Shown in pieces: positions 33,901-49,359 of a stretch of DNA of 64,000 nt. How positions within the stretch are numbered: position 1 is the first letter of the stretch; every line of letters begins with the position of its first letter. Both the position numbers and the translations under genes were made by a program. Under the pieces are notes generated by a model. The model saw nothing but the letters and a program-made list of their open reading frames with translations. It had not been told where the DNA came from and did not search any database. This DNA comes from Rhododendron vialii (lineage: Eukaryota; Streptophyta; Magnoliopsida; Ericales; Ericaceae). Location: assembly GCF_030253575.1 (NCBI RefSeq), contig NC_080558.1, positions 34,417,611 to 34,481,610 on the forward strand, given 5' to 3'.

Positions 33901-36900
33901 CGGAGTATTATTATATACAGTATGTGCTATATATTTATACATCATCTTTCTGCAGATAAACTATTTATGGTATGTCCTTGCATAGTAGGTACCATAATTG
34001 TGGTTGTAGTTGTATACCGGTTGTTCAGGGTGACGAATAAAGATCTTTTGTTTTTGTCTATAAATGTACTGTAAAGTTACAATCACCGCTCATAGTGCCA
34101 TTTATCCTTGCACTGTTACAAGCGTAAGCCGTTTTTTTGGTAAGTTCTAATGTTTCATTTCCATGCTTACACAAGTTTCTTTATTTGGTTGGAGGAATTA
34201 GGGAAGCGAAAGAAGTGGTCTGAAGACGATTTCTTTGTTTACTAGACATAGGGGGAAGGAAAACTAAAAGTGGAGGGGGACGAGATTCCTCCACAACCAA
34301 CATTTTGAATTGCTGCTTTGCATGTTTGCCTTTGAAACCACATATTCTCTCCCATAAGCAAGGGCAAAGTGTGTATAGACGTATACCCTCTTTCTCCACT
34401 TCCCTTCCTGCTCACCTTAGAAATGGAGGGAAGCAAAGTACAGTTTTGCCCCTTCCTACTCTTTTGAAATTTTCATTCCATATCCTTCCTTGCAGTTGCT
34501 CTCTCTCCTTCCAAATGTTGCCTAATTAGTATTTGGATATTTTCCCAATTTTACCGGATTTCCTTGAAACTATGTGAGCCTATTAATTAAACCCAATGAA
34601 GTCATGGCACAACTACTTGGATCCAGCCAGATGAATGCTTTTGAAAACTTCTGTAGAGTTTGTTTGAAGAGAGCTTGAATATGGTACACATTGAGTGTGA
34701 TGGGATCAGTTCCTAAACATATGAGGTGATATTCCAATTGTGTTCATCTGTTTTTACAGTTTAAAAATCTATTTTCATTGCTCCAATTGCTTGTGTACTT
34801 GGCATTTTCTTTTGATAAAATGTGTGGTTTGTCATCATCTTCAATGCAAGTGGTTTGTTTATCTTCTTCTTTGTCCAAGGTCATCTAATTCCTTTGACTA
34901 TATGAATTCGACATGAGGTTCGAGCACTAAAACCTTGTTGATTATGAAGTCTAAAAGCAAAAAATACAAAAGAAATAAATATCATCGCAATGACTGACGT
35001 GCTCCCTTGGTAGAAATTGAACCATTTTTCAATTTCCTTTTGGTTATGTTATTAAATGGACCAACAATTAGAACTCATTACCAGTGTTCTAAAACTCGGA
35101 AATACTCGGCGAGTACTCGGTACTCGGTGCCTAGCCGAGAAGAGTTAGGGCTACTTGGTGGGAATTAGTCAGCCAGCTGATTACTCGGCATTACTCGGTG
35201 GGTACCCGGCGAGTACCGATTACTCGGTAAAACGAGATTACTCGGAAGTGGGGAGAAAATCGGAAAAAAAACTGAAAAAATGAGGTAAAATACATAATAT
35301 GTTAAATTTGAAGGGTCGTTAGTGTAATTTCAGTATAGTTTTATACTTACCCTAATAGAGTAAACACACCAATCAAGCTACTGCTGCTGTTCGAAGCAAC
35401 TGCTGATGTTCCTTTTCTTCGAACATTGAACTTCTCATTTGAAGGGTCGTTAGTGTAATTTCGTACTTGGTTTCATTTGGTTTGAACGTTAAGCTTTATA
35501 ATGGACTAGTAATTTTGTACTTGGTTTGAACTATGAACATTGAACTTCTCATTATGCATTATGAATATCATTTGGGGAACATATAAAAAAAAATCCAAGT
35601 AATTTCTACTCGCCGAGTACTCGGCCTCCAAGGTACAAGGTGGCCAGCCGAGCGAGTACCGAGTTTTAGAACATTGCTCATTACCTTAATCGTGCCTGAG
35701 ATGCAATGACACTTTAGGAAATAGGGGTAGTTTAATTACAAATGTAGCACATACACGCACACGGACACGGCATACGGACACGTATGTTTTATACTACACT
35801 CTTGGCTCAACATGTTTGAAGTTATAGAAATGTTACCCCAAAAAAAGCTTCTAAAGTTTATTAAAGTCACCTTGCAGTGCCCCTGTGTGTGTCCCCAGCG
35901 CGTCTTCCCTTAAAAATTTCTAAAGTTTAATGGACACATCACGTGCTTGTCCCATCCCTGTCCCCGGCGTGTTGAATATTCCCGGAGTATCCGGCACATA
36001 TACGACGATCTCTAAGATTGTCACTGCGTCATAGGTAATAAATTTAGGGCAGTAGTGATGTAAAAGTATACTTGATTTTTTTGTCTTCAATCAAGGCCTC
36101 CAAGTTTGATGAGAGGCTGATCACAGCTGTCAATTGATCTCACAATGCTGCAAGGCTACTTGCAGTGGAGGTTTTCGATAGCCTCCCTTAACAGTTGTGA
36201 GTTTGCTACATATGCTTTGCGTGTTTGTTTAGAATCAGCTCAAGTGTTCCTCATCAGTGCCCCGAGGTCTAGATACAACGAAACCCGATGTTCTCTCTCA
36301 CCCCAGAAACTCGACTTTGTCAAAACATTTTGACCGTAGAATTTGCTTTGTCTCCTCAAGGCGATCTGATCGTTGCAGAAACAGAGCAAAACTGGTGACC
36401 CACCCCAAAACCGGGTTCGACCTGACAGCCTGCTTCATACCCATGATTCGACCAAATGTCCAACCTGACCCAGGGCTGATTTGTTGAACTGGCCCACATT
36501 TGTATCTGGCCCTCTCCGGATTTGGTCCATACTCGAAAATTGACCCGGTAATCTTGTCTGGCTGGTAATCTTGATTCTTCACCTTCAACTAAGGCCTCCA
36601 AGTTTTGGTGAGACTTGAGAGGCTGATCAAAGCTGTCAATTAGTCTTGCGGTGCTTTAAGACCGCAGGCAAATGAGGTTTTCAATGGCCTCCCTCAACAT
36701 TAGTGAATTCTAGCCTATAAATAGGTGTCACCGTTTTGTGTATTGTATGAGTTAAAGAAGCCAAGAAGAAATAGAGAGGGTGAGAGAGTGTTGTCTTCAG
36801 TTTCAATCCCGCAACTTTTGAAGGTTGCTTATTATATGTTCGGTGTTCGGTCTAGAATCAAGTGATTCTCAGGAAGTGTTCCCTTGTTTCATTGGTTTAT

Positions 36901-39900
36901 TACTTTTTTTGCTACAAACAGAATGGTGTGGGAATGATGAGACAGGTACAACATTCCATAGATCAATTTTAAGGTGCACGGGTGGATCTCTTTCTATTTC
37001 TTCGGCTACGTGGCCAAAATTACTAAATCAGTTATTTGGATTTTAAATTTGTTACAGTATAAGTTTGTTTTCTTGTTTCACATAGATATAACTTCACGCA
37101 TCTCTATGCATGGCAGATGGTGATCGTGACAGGCTGGCAAACTCAAATGGAAAATTTTCCCAGTACCTGTGCAAGATCTTAGATGTGTACTTTTCGTATC
37201 ATCGTGATGCTTACTGCACAAAAGGTGCCTTTAGAGAAAGTAGCACACAGTGAGATAGTAGTACGTTTTTCATTTGAAATACTGATGGTTGTTTTGGACT
37301 TGATGTAGGTGTTTACCTTCATGATCCAACAGCCCTTCTTGCAGCTGTTAATCCTTCCCTGATCACTTATACAGAAGGGGTCGTGAGAGTCCAAACAATT
37401 GGCATCTCAAGGGGCCTCACGTTGTTTTACAACAAACAGAAAAGGCAGGGCTATTTGAAACTTCATATCACTCTTTATTTTCCGTGAAGTTGATGAGAAA
37501 ATTTTCAGTGCCGGGTGGACACGTCCACGTGGTGCCCAAGTAGTGCATCTGGGCCATCCAAAATTGTGTTGGACGGTCCAGATTAAAACCCTCTCTCTCC
37601 TCTCTGCCGACCACTTTCTCTCTCCAAATCCGAGCCGTCCAAAATCGGAATGATTGGCTGGGATGCACTGCTCGGGCACCACGTTTTGGCACTGAAAAAT
37701 TTCTCGAAGTTGATGGAGATGCATAAGCATTTAACAATCACTTTTTCAGTAGTGGTTCAATTGCTAGATCAAATATACATATGTATTGATATAGTTACAA
37801 GGATGTGTGTGTGTATGGTTCTAGAGACACCATTTTTGACACCCCATCTCAGCCATTGATTCAATGGCTGGGATTAAAACCTAAAAGCAATTATTGCACC
37901 CAATAACTTTTCCCACTTTCCATCTCACGTTTACTGTCTTCTCTCTCTCCTCCACACTTCAGCTACCCCATTATTTCCGGTCAATCCCGTCTTCTTCCTC
38001 TCCGGCAATCCCGTTCCTGTTCAATTTTGGAACATCCCAAACGACTACAAGTTCGTGAAATGGATTATTCAGGAGAATCAAGAAATCATTCCTACCCTTT
38101 GCTCCAACAAGTTGTAACCAAATCTTACTCCCGTTTGCCCCCATCAAACAAAAACAGGGGGAAAACCCCCCTTAAAATTACCATCAACGAGAGTAACCCT
38201 TTCAATTTGTTGATAGTAGTATCTCCATCTGTGATTTTGACCTGTTCTGATTTTGATTGATTGGTAAGATTAGGGCTTCATTGGAGATTCGAGGGAGCGG
38301 TGAGCGAGAGAGAAATACAGAAGCGCGAGAGGGAGAGAGAGAGTCCGCCAGAGTTGCGTTCGTTGGGGAGGGAGTCACCGGAGTCGTAGGGGGTTTGTTG
38401 GTGAGGACCGAGTACGATGAGGGGAGAGAGAAGATAGTAAAACGTGAAATAGAAAGTGTGGGAAAGTTATTGGGTACTTTTAGGTTTTAATCCCAGCCAT
38501 TGATTTCAATGGTTGAGATGGGATGTCAAAAATGGTGTTAAAAATCAATGTCTGAAATGGGGTGTCAAACATGGTGTCTTTAGATTCGGCCCCATATATA
38601 TAGTCCGAATCAGGTGCGAACCCCCGCATTTTAGCCTAAAATGCGGACCACTCAACTACCATTGGATTATATTTTCAATGGTCCGGTTCGCAGACGTATT
38701 CTTACCGGTAAGAATATATTATCTGTAAGAATACATCCGCGGATCTGGACCATTGAAATCACGATCCAACAGCTGCTAGCGACATCCGCACTTTTGCTTA
38801 TTTGAGAGCGCCCTTACCTGAAGCGGACTGTGTGTGTACACACACACACACACACACACACAGAGACAGAGTCCGGATCCCCTAAGGGATCCCGGACAGT
38901 TTTATGGTGCGGACCTCACCTTCCCGATCGAATTTCGATGATCCGAGCCGCTCAAAGTGATTAGAACGTAATTTTAAGGTACCTGCGAGAAATTAGCAAA
39001 AAAAAAAAGACCAAGAAGGGCTTGATCGGAGCAATTTTCATTGAACAGTTTAATAAAAAACTGCTCAAATCAAGCCCTTCCTGGTCATTTTTTTAATGAT
39101 TTCTGGCGGGTACCCTTAAAATCACATTCTGCACACTTTGAGCGGTTCAGATCACCGAAATTTGCTCGGGAAAGGGGGGGGGGGTCCGCACGGTAGATTG
39201 GTAAGGGATCACTTACTGGATAATTTGTGTGTATATATATACACACATCCGCAGATCCAGACCATTAAAATCACGATCCAACAGCTGCTAGCGACGTCTG
39301 CACTTTTGCTTATTTGAGGGTGCCCTTACCTGAAGCGGACTCTGTGTGTGTGTGTGTGTGTGTCGGGGCGGTTCAAGGGACACCTAAAAAAACACCCAAA
39401 ATCTCAATAATCTCATAGTTCCTGAACAAAACTAAATATAAGGGCGCCCTTACCGTATTAAAGTGAGGACGCCCCTTTCCCGACCAATTTGCGATGATCC
39501 GAACCGCTCAATGTGTTCAGAACGTGATTTTAAGGATACTCGTGAGAAATCAACAAAAAAAAAAAAGACCAGGAAGGGTTTCGTTTGAGTAGTTTTTGTT
39601 TGGTTTTTATTGAACGGTTCAAATAAAAACTGCTCGGATGAAACCCTTCCCGGTCTTTTTTTTTTTTGCTGATTTCTCGCGAGTATGCTTAAAATCACGG
39701 TCTGAATACATTGAGCGGCTCGGATCATTGAAATTTGGTCAGGAAATGGGAGAAAATGGGACGTTCTCAACTTAACTAAAATAAAGGCGCCCTTATAAAA
39801 AGCTAACTATATATACACACACACACACGGTATATATATTATCAGGCAGCAAGGTACTTGAAATTCTATTTACCAAAACTAAGAAAGGTACTTGAAATTT

Positions 39901-40437
39901 CCACCCTGATTAACGATAATATCATTGTTGATTACATCCACTGTTGCGTTTTTAGTTGTTAGGGAGAAAACCTCTGATGTCATCAAATTCTTTTTCCTTT
40001 TGTGGAAAGGCTATTAACAAGTCATGGGAAGTTGAGAAATCCTTTGCACTATAATGTCTGTGAAGTTGGTCTCGTGATAGTATTTTTTGTTCGTGGAAAA
40101 AAATTACGAACAAAAAATACATATAGCTCGTGGATAGACTTCTTAATGTCAGTCGTTTAGTTGCAAGTTGAAGGAATTTCCCTTGTAGAATTGAACTATA
40201 TTATGGCTGGTGCAAAATGATCAAGAGGATTAAAAAAGTGACTGAGTGAACCACATTCAGCTTCTTGAATTTGTGATTTGATTATTTTTCATTTCTCTGG
40301 TGCTGTCTTAATGTTTGTGATGAGACAGGTTTGGTGAAGTTACTGAGTGGTCGGATAAACCCTCAGTCAAGGTGGCTGTCACTGTTGATGCTCCTACCGT
40401 TCTGAAATTGGTTATGGAACGGCTTATGGATTCATAG
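28974..40437 (+). CDS. URH2: Nucleoside hydrolase (inosine/uridine-type ribohydrolase, URH2/NSH2-like), nine exons, 323 aa
   Basis: Exons are 28974-29028, 30417-30532, 30786-30845, 32976-33161, 33267-33371, 33771-33867, 37117-37224, 37309-37444 and 40329-40437 (TAG). The joined frame is continuous. Exon 1 plus exon 2 forms IIIDTDPGIDDAMAIF, the calcium-binding aspartate cluster of nucleoside hydrolases. It continues with GLTTIYGNVYTTLATRNALH, IADFVHGADGLGNQ, TVVALGPLTNIAL, VVLGGAFAVNGNVNPAAEAN, GINVTHQ and GVYLHDPTALLA (catalytic His). It ends EWSDKPSVKVAVTVDAPTV. These enzymes split the N-glycosidic bond of purine or pyrimidine nucleosides to base plus ribose. The Arabidopsis relative works with NSH1 in cytosolic purine catabolism. 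The exon 3 end could also be 30839. Intron 8 needs a GC donor (AAAAG/GCAGGG). Length is normal for the family. Confidence 0.93.
29045..29088. repeat. (CT)n microsatellite in intron 1
   Basis: Uninterrupted CT repeat starting 17 bases after the exon 1 donor. Confidence 0.95.
29626..29867. mobile_element. Stowaway MITE in intron 1 of the nucleoside hydrolase gene
   Basis: The element has the classic ends CTCCCTCCGTCCCAATTTAA and its inverse AAATTGGGATGGAGGGAG, flanked by TA on both sides. It is 242 bases with no ORF, so Tc1/mariner-derived. Confidence 0.92.
30742..30776. repeat. (CT)n microsatellite next to the exon 3 acceptor
   Basis: The CT repeat ends about 10 bases before the exon and probably doubles as the polypyrimidine tract of that acceptor. 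A second CT run lies at 30941-30969. Confidence 0.9.
35082..35676. mobile_element. hAT MITE in intron 6 with exact 8-bp target duplication
   Basis: Ends CAGTGTTCTAAAACTCGG and (inverted) CAATGTTCTAAAACTCGG are flanked on both sides by CTCATTAC. Subterminal ACTCGGCGAGTACTCGG-type repeats are abundant. A GAAGGGTCGTTAGTGTAATTTC-like segment occurs twice inside (about 35310 and 35440). It is 595 bases and has no coding capacity. Confidence 0.92.
36089..36880. repeat. Direct repeats, possible relic LTR pair in intron 6
   Basis: AAGGCCTCCAAGTTT near 36096 recurs near 36590. Each copy is followed by GAGAGGCTGATCA, AGCTGTCAATT and GAGGTTTT(C)...TGGCCTCCCT-like text, and later by TAGAATCA near 36231 and 36852. 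The second copy has a TATAAATAGG (about 36716). Spacing is about 490 bases. It could be a degraded short LTR element or a segmental repeat. Confidence 0.5.
37496..37705. mobile_element. Mutator-like MITE in intron 8 with 10-bp target duplication
   Basis: GAAGTTGATG flanks the element exactly on both sides (37486-37495 and 37706-37715). Inverted ends of about 60 bases pair AGAAAATTTTCAGTGCC with GGCACTGAAAAATTTCTC, followed by GTGGTGCCC and AGTGCATC. A 9-10 bp duplication points to the Mutator superfamily. It has no ORF and lies 51 bases after the exon 8 end. Confidence 0.88.
37820..38585. mobile_element. TIR element of about 770 bases in intron 8
   Basis: The left arm TCTAGAGACACCATTTTTGAC... 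continuing through GCCATTGATTCAATGG and TAAAACCTAAAAG is matched inverted by 38460-38585. The right arm carries an extra internal copy of the GGTGTCAAAAATGG-type text. The interior has a CTCTCT-rich stretch, GAGAG-rich stretches and a short ORF (38257-38490) that looks fortuitous. Confidence 0.75.
38734..38829. repeat. 96-bp direct repeat, copy 1 (copy 2 at 39246-39341)
   Basis: Both copies start CATCCGC, contain ACGATCCAACAGCTGCTAGC and end AAGCGGACT, each followed by a GT/CA microsatellite. They bracket foldback element copy A. A nearby palindrome (TATTCTTACCGGTAAGAATA at 38697) lies just before copy 1. Confidence 0.85.
38907..39191. mobile_element. Foldback MITE, copy A
   Basis: Almost the whole 285 bases form one hairpin: GTGCGGACC ... 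GATCCGAGCCGCTCAA ... AAGAAGGGCTTGATC against ATCAAGCCCTTCCTGG ... TTGAGCGGTTCAGATC ... GGTCCGCAC. It shares its core with copies at 39462, 52649 and 60878. No ORF. Confidence 0.85.
39462..39771. mobile_element. Foldback MITE, copy B
   Basis: The core is the same as copy A (GATGATCCGAACCGCTCAA, AGACCAGGAAGGGTTTCG, AAACTGCTCGGATGAAACCC), but the outer arms are different (AGTGAGGACGCCCCTTTCC against GGGACGTTCTCAAC). Short palindromes AAGGGCGCCCTT lie just outside on both sides. Confidence 0.85.
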
Positions 40438-40935
40438 ATTACTATTTGTGTAGACTGGATGGTCTGGACCGGAGCTACCCTCTGTCGCGCTTGATTGTTT
40501 CCAATCTCTGCTTTCAAAGTTGTTACATTTGGGCACACTTATGGGGAGTTTCTGCAGAATTTCAAATCCAGAAATATATAGTGGTTATGTATTATGTCTT
40601 GTTCATGGATTCTTTGTTTAGAACTCTGCCAATATTCCTGCATCAATGAAATCCTTGCAGTTTCTTCTCTCTCTCTCTCTCTGTCTCTCCCTCTCTGGTT
40701 TTGGTGTGGTCATGGATTGCAGTTCACACTTGCAATTATGATGATTGTCCACAAATGTGCAAGTTTGTTTCCTAAACATCTTTAGACCAAGGCTGCTTGT
40801 ATTATTCAGTAACTGTGTATGCACGAATTGCTCGTTTTTTGGTTTTGTTTCTTTGAATTTCTTCATTTCTGGGCATAAAGATTGGGTGTGTCAACCTTAG
40901 TTCTTTCCCTCTTCACCCCTCCTCTCTGCATACAG

Positions 40936-41007
40936 GCAGCGAACCATGATTTACTTGAATTATTGCTTGAGAGCATCTACCATCTCCAGCGGTCAGCAAA
41001 AAAAGAG
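40936..41007 (+). other. Orphan exon-like segment after the nucleoside hydrolase gene
   Basis: The 72-base open segment lies between a TACAG acceptor and a GAG/GTATTT donor and encodes AANHDLLELLLESIYHLQRS followed by AKKE. It starts about 500 bases beyond the stop codon. It could be a 3' alternative exon, a leftover exon of another gene, or chance. The helical Leu/Glu-rich peptide is not recognised. Confidence 0.3.
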
Positions 41008-41009
41008 GT

Positions 41010-42047
41010 ATTTTTTTTGGTCAATTCTTATTGATTGGCATAAACTTTTTCATTGCGTTTTGGGTACGCTATCCATCTGCCAATAGAGCCGGCTCTGTTA
41101 GCTGCATCGGATGAGTAACGAAGGTTCTCCTGCGTTGTTTTCGGCTTCTACAGAAAGGGAAAAATGCATGGATTCGTATTCCATTATATATCCATGGTGT
41201 ATTCCGCATTTGAAGTAACCATGACTTGTCCATTGCATTACGAAAGCCAAAAAGTATTGCACTTTCCTATTACCCTAACTACATGGTTAGATACAGTATA
41301 TCCTTCTTCCCCTGTATATTATCGAGGGCTTATGCCTGGTAGGGGTGGAGCTAAAATTTGACTCGAAAGGAGTCAAATTAGAGAAGATATATTTTTGTAG
41401 GATGGTATTTCATAACTAGCTTTGGTCCTAGTAGTTTGTGTAGTGTGTTTGATAAAATCAAAGAACAAATCTCGAGATATTAGTAGTATCATAATGTACA
41501 CAAGTTATCGTGAGCATATATTGAAGCCTTGTTTCCCCTAAACTAAAAGGTGTAATAGTTAATATTTTCGTTGTCCGTATTCAAAATAATTTCGTGTTTG
41601 TTAGTTTTGTGTCAAATTTTTATAGATAATTAATTTGTCTTGACGAGAGGAGTGAGAGAAGTAAAAAAATTATGGCATTTTCTCAACATTTTTTGAAAAT
41701 ATTCAAGAAAATTAGGATAAATGTCAGCCTTTTTTGACTTTTTCTTAGATATTTTCATTTTTTTTTGAGTAAATGTCATAATTTTTTACTTTTTTTTGTT
41801 GGATATTTCCAAACAACTTTTTTTTCACTACAGATGTCTCTCGATCAATTAAAACTTAAACTCAACTTTATTAACTAAAAATGTAATTATTAAGAAAATT
41901 AAAGTGGTCTAGAATGTAAATTTGAAAACAAAGTAGGATTATAAAGGTGCATATAATTCGTGGGGCCATTTATTATTCGTTACTAATATATCTCTGTAAT
42001 GAAATATAACTTTTTTGTGACAATATTTACGTTTTGGGAATGACTTC
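41010..42047. other. Intergenic DNA, no gene seen
   Basis: AT-rich. A segment near 41575-41650 (TTAGTTTTGTGTCAAATTTT ... AATTAATTTGTCTTGACGAG) resembles text near 27475-27560 and 27085 and is probably an old repeat. Confidence 0.4.
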
Positions 42048-42344
42048 GGTGTCCCCGGTCATTTTGGGGACACCATAATTTTTAGCATAACAAAACCATT
42101 ATGAGTATAACCAAAATCCATTACAAGCATAACAGAACCATAACAAAGCATAACCAAAACCACAGTAAGGCATAACTTGTTTGTTATGCCTTAGTTGAGT
42201 TTGGTTATGCCTTGGTTAGTTTTTTGGATATTCCTTAGTTATGCCTTGTTTGGATTCTGTTATGCTTGTAATGGATTTTAGTTATACTCATAATGGTAAA
42301 GTTATGCCAAAAATTACGGTGTCCCCAAAATGACCGGGGACACC
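42048..42344. mobile_element. Foldback MITE with palindromic tips
   Basis: It is a nearly complete hairpin of about 297 bases. Each tip is itself an inverted repeat (GGTGTCCCC, spacer GGTCATTTT, GGGGACACC). The arms carry GTTATGCC / GGCATAAC and AACCAAAATCC-type repeats. No ORF and no convincing target duplication. Confidence 0.85.
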
Positions 42345-43213
42345 ATAACATCATCCTTATGTTTTGTCCCCAAATTCAACCTTTTAGTTACGACTTCACT
42401 ATTGTTACTGAAAGGATAATTTTAGAGACTACTTTTCAGTCGCCACAAAAGAGTTTGGCCACGGAAGGTTATTTTTCTTGTAGTACCGTCACGAGGTGCC
42501 CCATCACCTCTATCTATGCCATATCTATGTAGAGCCCAACATTAAATATACAAGTAAAAGAATTACACGAAATTGGAAACAATTCTACAATCACAATAAA
42601 CTCAACTCAACAAGGCAACTGCTAGCTCCATTAGGAAGAAAAGTAATTCCAAATAATTCCACGATCTACCATAAGCCCAACTTAACTACTAGCCTCATTA
42701 AAGGGAAAATAATCCCAACAAATACAAGAAAAACAGCACCCACGCGCATGTGCATATGGAGAGATTCGAATTCCTGATCTCCTCCTATATAATGAGAAGC
42801 AAGAGTCCCGGCTAATTGTTTTAACCCCACGTGGTGGATAAAGAAGGATCCCATAAAAATTAACGTGTCGTGAATAAAAACGTTGATCAAACATCATGTG
42901 GCGCCGTGGTGCCCCAGACCACTAAAACTTTCTCTTGCAATGCTACGTACTCCATTAGGTATAACGCAGTCGACTCCAAACGTGAGAGCAGTTATTAATG
43001 GACTTTCTAACATTAACAAGTCGTTAATGGAATGGAAATCACATTGTCCGGCCACGTGCATGAACTTAGGAAGACACATGCTAGTATTACTTAGGGTGAA
43101 AGCCGATAACAACTTTTTCTGGGTAGAAAAATACCAACCTTCTTACGTTTTGTAGTTGACCTTCTGTCAAAACATTTTTTTTAATTATTTTTATTTGTGT
43201 ATTTTCTGTTTTG

Positions 43214-43244
<31 letters not shown>

Positions 43245-44270
43245 CTTATAAAAATGTGAGGTGATCGAGGAGACATATTAGGTTCTTGCGAACTATATTA
43301 GGTTTTTGCGAACTCTAGAAGTAGAAGGGTTTTGGTCATTTTGAGACAATCTCAATAATGCAGGGCTTCTTCTGTTGTATTACTATAAGGTTTTTTTTAC
43401 GATCTCAATGATATGAATTTTTTTTTTACCGATCAAAAAAATAATAAAGCAAAGTTAACTTATCAACTACGTTAGTTACTGACCGAAATGTACAGTTTAA
43501 TTAGGTTTGAGGCTTATCCTAATCCAACTTTTGTTCAGTTTTGGAGTACTACTGTACTACTGCAAGACTTTATTATCCCCTTTCCACTGTACACTTTGGC
43601 CGGTTTTTAAACAGCCAACGCCACATCCATTTGTCTTGCAGGAAATTAGGCTAACTTTGAAAGTTGCTCTTAAGGTTGATTTTAATCTCAGTGGTCTAGG
43701 AACTAACTTAACTAATAGTAACGGTGAGTTTCCACTAATTGTTTCGTTTGAAATTTTATTACTTCAATTTTTTTTGGGTTATTTATTCGTCTTGATCAGA
43801 GGATTCAAAAAATTAAAAAGACTTCAAATTTTTTTGTTAGAGTAAGAGATTTAGCTGTTTGTCGACTCATATCGGAGTCCCTATTTTTTTTTCCTGAACC
43901 TCCATCGATGCCCTCAATAAATAAACCGAAAAACAATAAGTTAGTGGAATTAAGGGTTTGTTTGGAACTTGTGAAAAAGGAAAGAAAGGAAATCTTTTTC
44001 ATGTTTGGTATGGAGAGAAAGACGAGAGAAAATCTAAAACTCTAGTATTGTGCACAGTACCATTTTCCTCCGTTCTTTTTTGTTTATTTCTTTTCTCCCA
44101 CTCTCCTCAAGTTCCAAACGTAGCGTAAATGTCTTGGAGATAGTCTTGATAAATCAACTATAACCTGAAAAATACTATGCCGAGCAAAGCAACATCATCC
44201 CAACTTTCGCAACTGCTTTACTTTCTGTAGTAGTGTTGAGATCCAGACAAATGCATGCACCCAAATCCTC
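42345..44270. other. Intergenic DNA upstream of PG1
   Basis: No gene is supported. It includes a TA microsatellite at about 43218-43244. Confidence 0.45.
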
Positions 44271-44278
44271 TATATAAA
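44271..44278 (+). promoter_or_regulatory. TATA box of PG1
   Basis: TATATAAA lies 87 bases before the start codon, followed by a (CT)n 5' leader (44313-44357). Confidence 0.7.
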
Positions 44279-44308
44279 CCCCTCATCCCTTCCCTTAAGT
44301 AACCACTT

Positions 44309-44312
<4 letters not shown>

Positions 44313-44357
<45 letters not shown>
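44313..44357 (+). repeat. (CT)n microsatellite in the PG1 5' leader
   Basis: CT repeat directly abutting the ATG of PG1. Pyrimidine-rich leaders are common in plant genes. Confidence 0.9.
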
Positions 44358-48669
<4,312 letters not shown>

Positions 48670-48759
48670 GAGTTGCGCAATCATATGCCCAAGATCTATT
48701 TAAGAACAAATTAAATATAGAAAGGTACAAGCAGAAGAAGCATATATACTAATTGATTG

Positions 48760-48765
48760 AATAAA
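48760..48765 (+). terminator. Polyadenylation signal of PG1
   Basis: AATAAA lies 91 bases after the stop codon. The same site is kept in PG2 at 55633-55638. Confidence 0.6.
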
Positions 48766-49359
48766 GTCGCCTGTTAATTTGAGCCCGTGGCATTGTCCAG
48801 CTATATATAAGAGCTTGAAGCCTGGCCTTGCAGAGCCCATAGATCAAACCTCATTGTGGGATTATGAACATAGGTATTGTGGGATTATGAACATAGGTAT
48901 ATATAGATGTTGTAATATTGGTCACAAGGAAATATAAGTTATTATGTCACTTGTTATGTTCTTCAGATCGAACACCAATACAACACTATGGTGTTAATCA
49001 TCGGCACATCTAAATGCTTAAATTATCAGAGAGTGATAACTTTATTCCAAAAAAGGAAAGAAAGAGAGATTACTTTTCTGTTTATATCCTTAACATGGCC
49101 CCTCATGTGTAGCCGAGCTCTTTTTCATTTGAGGGCAAAAGACGTGCAAGTAATTACTATCGGGTAGGCAGGAAGCAGGGCTGGCTTCACCATTTGTTGA
49201 GGGGGTTCGCAGCGAACCCGCTTAGTTCATATCGCTAAGAAATGCACTAAATTTTTGTATTTTTTTACATACATGCAGTTTAATTTGTACTGGATAGAAA
49301 TCTCCCCCAACAGCTTAAACCTTTGCGAAGTCTTTCAGTTATGTTTTATATTGCGAAAA

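Noticed and set aside
38257..38490. 77-codon ORF inside the TIR element
   Set aside because: Arg/Glu/Gly-biased from GAGAG-rich DNA; no conserved motif.
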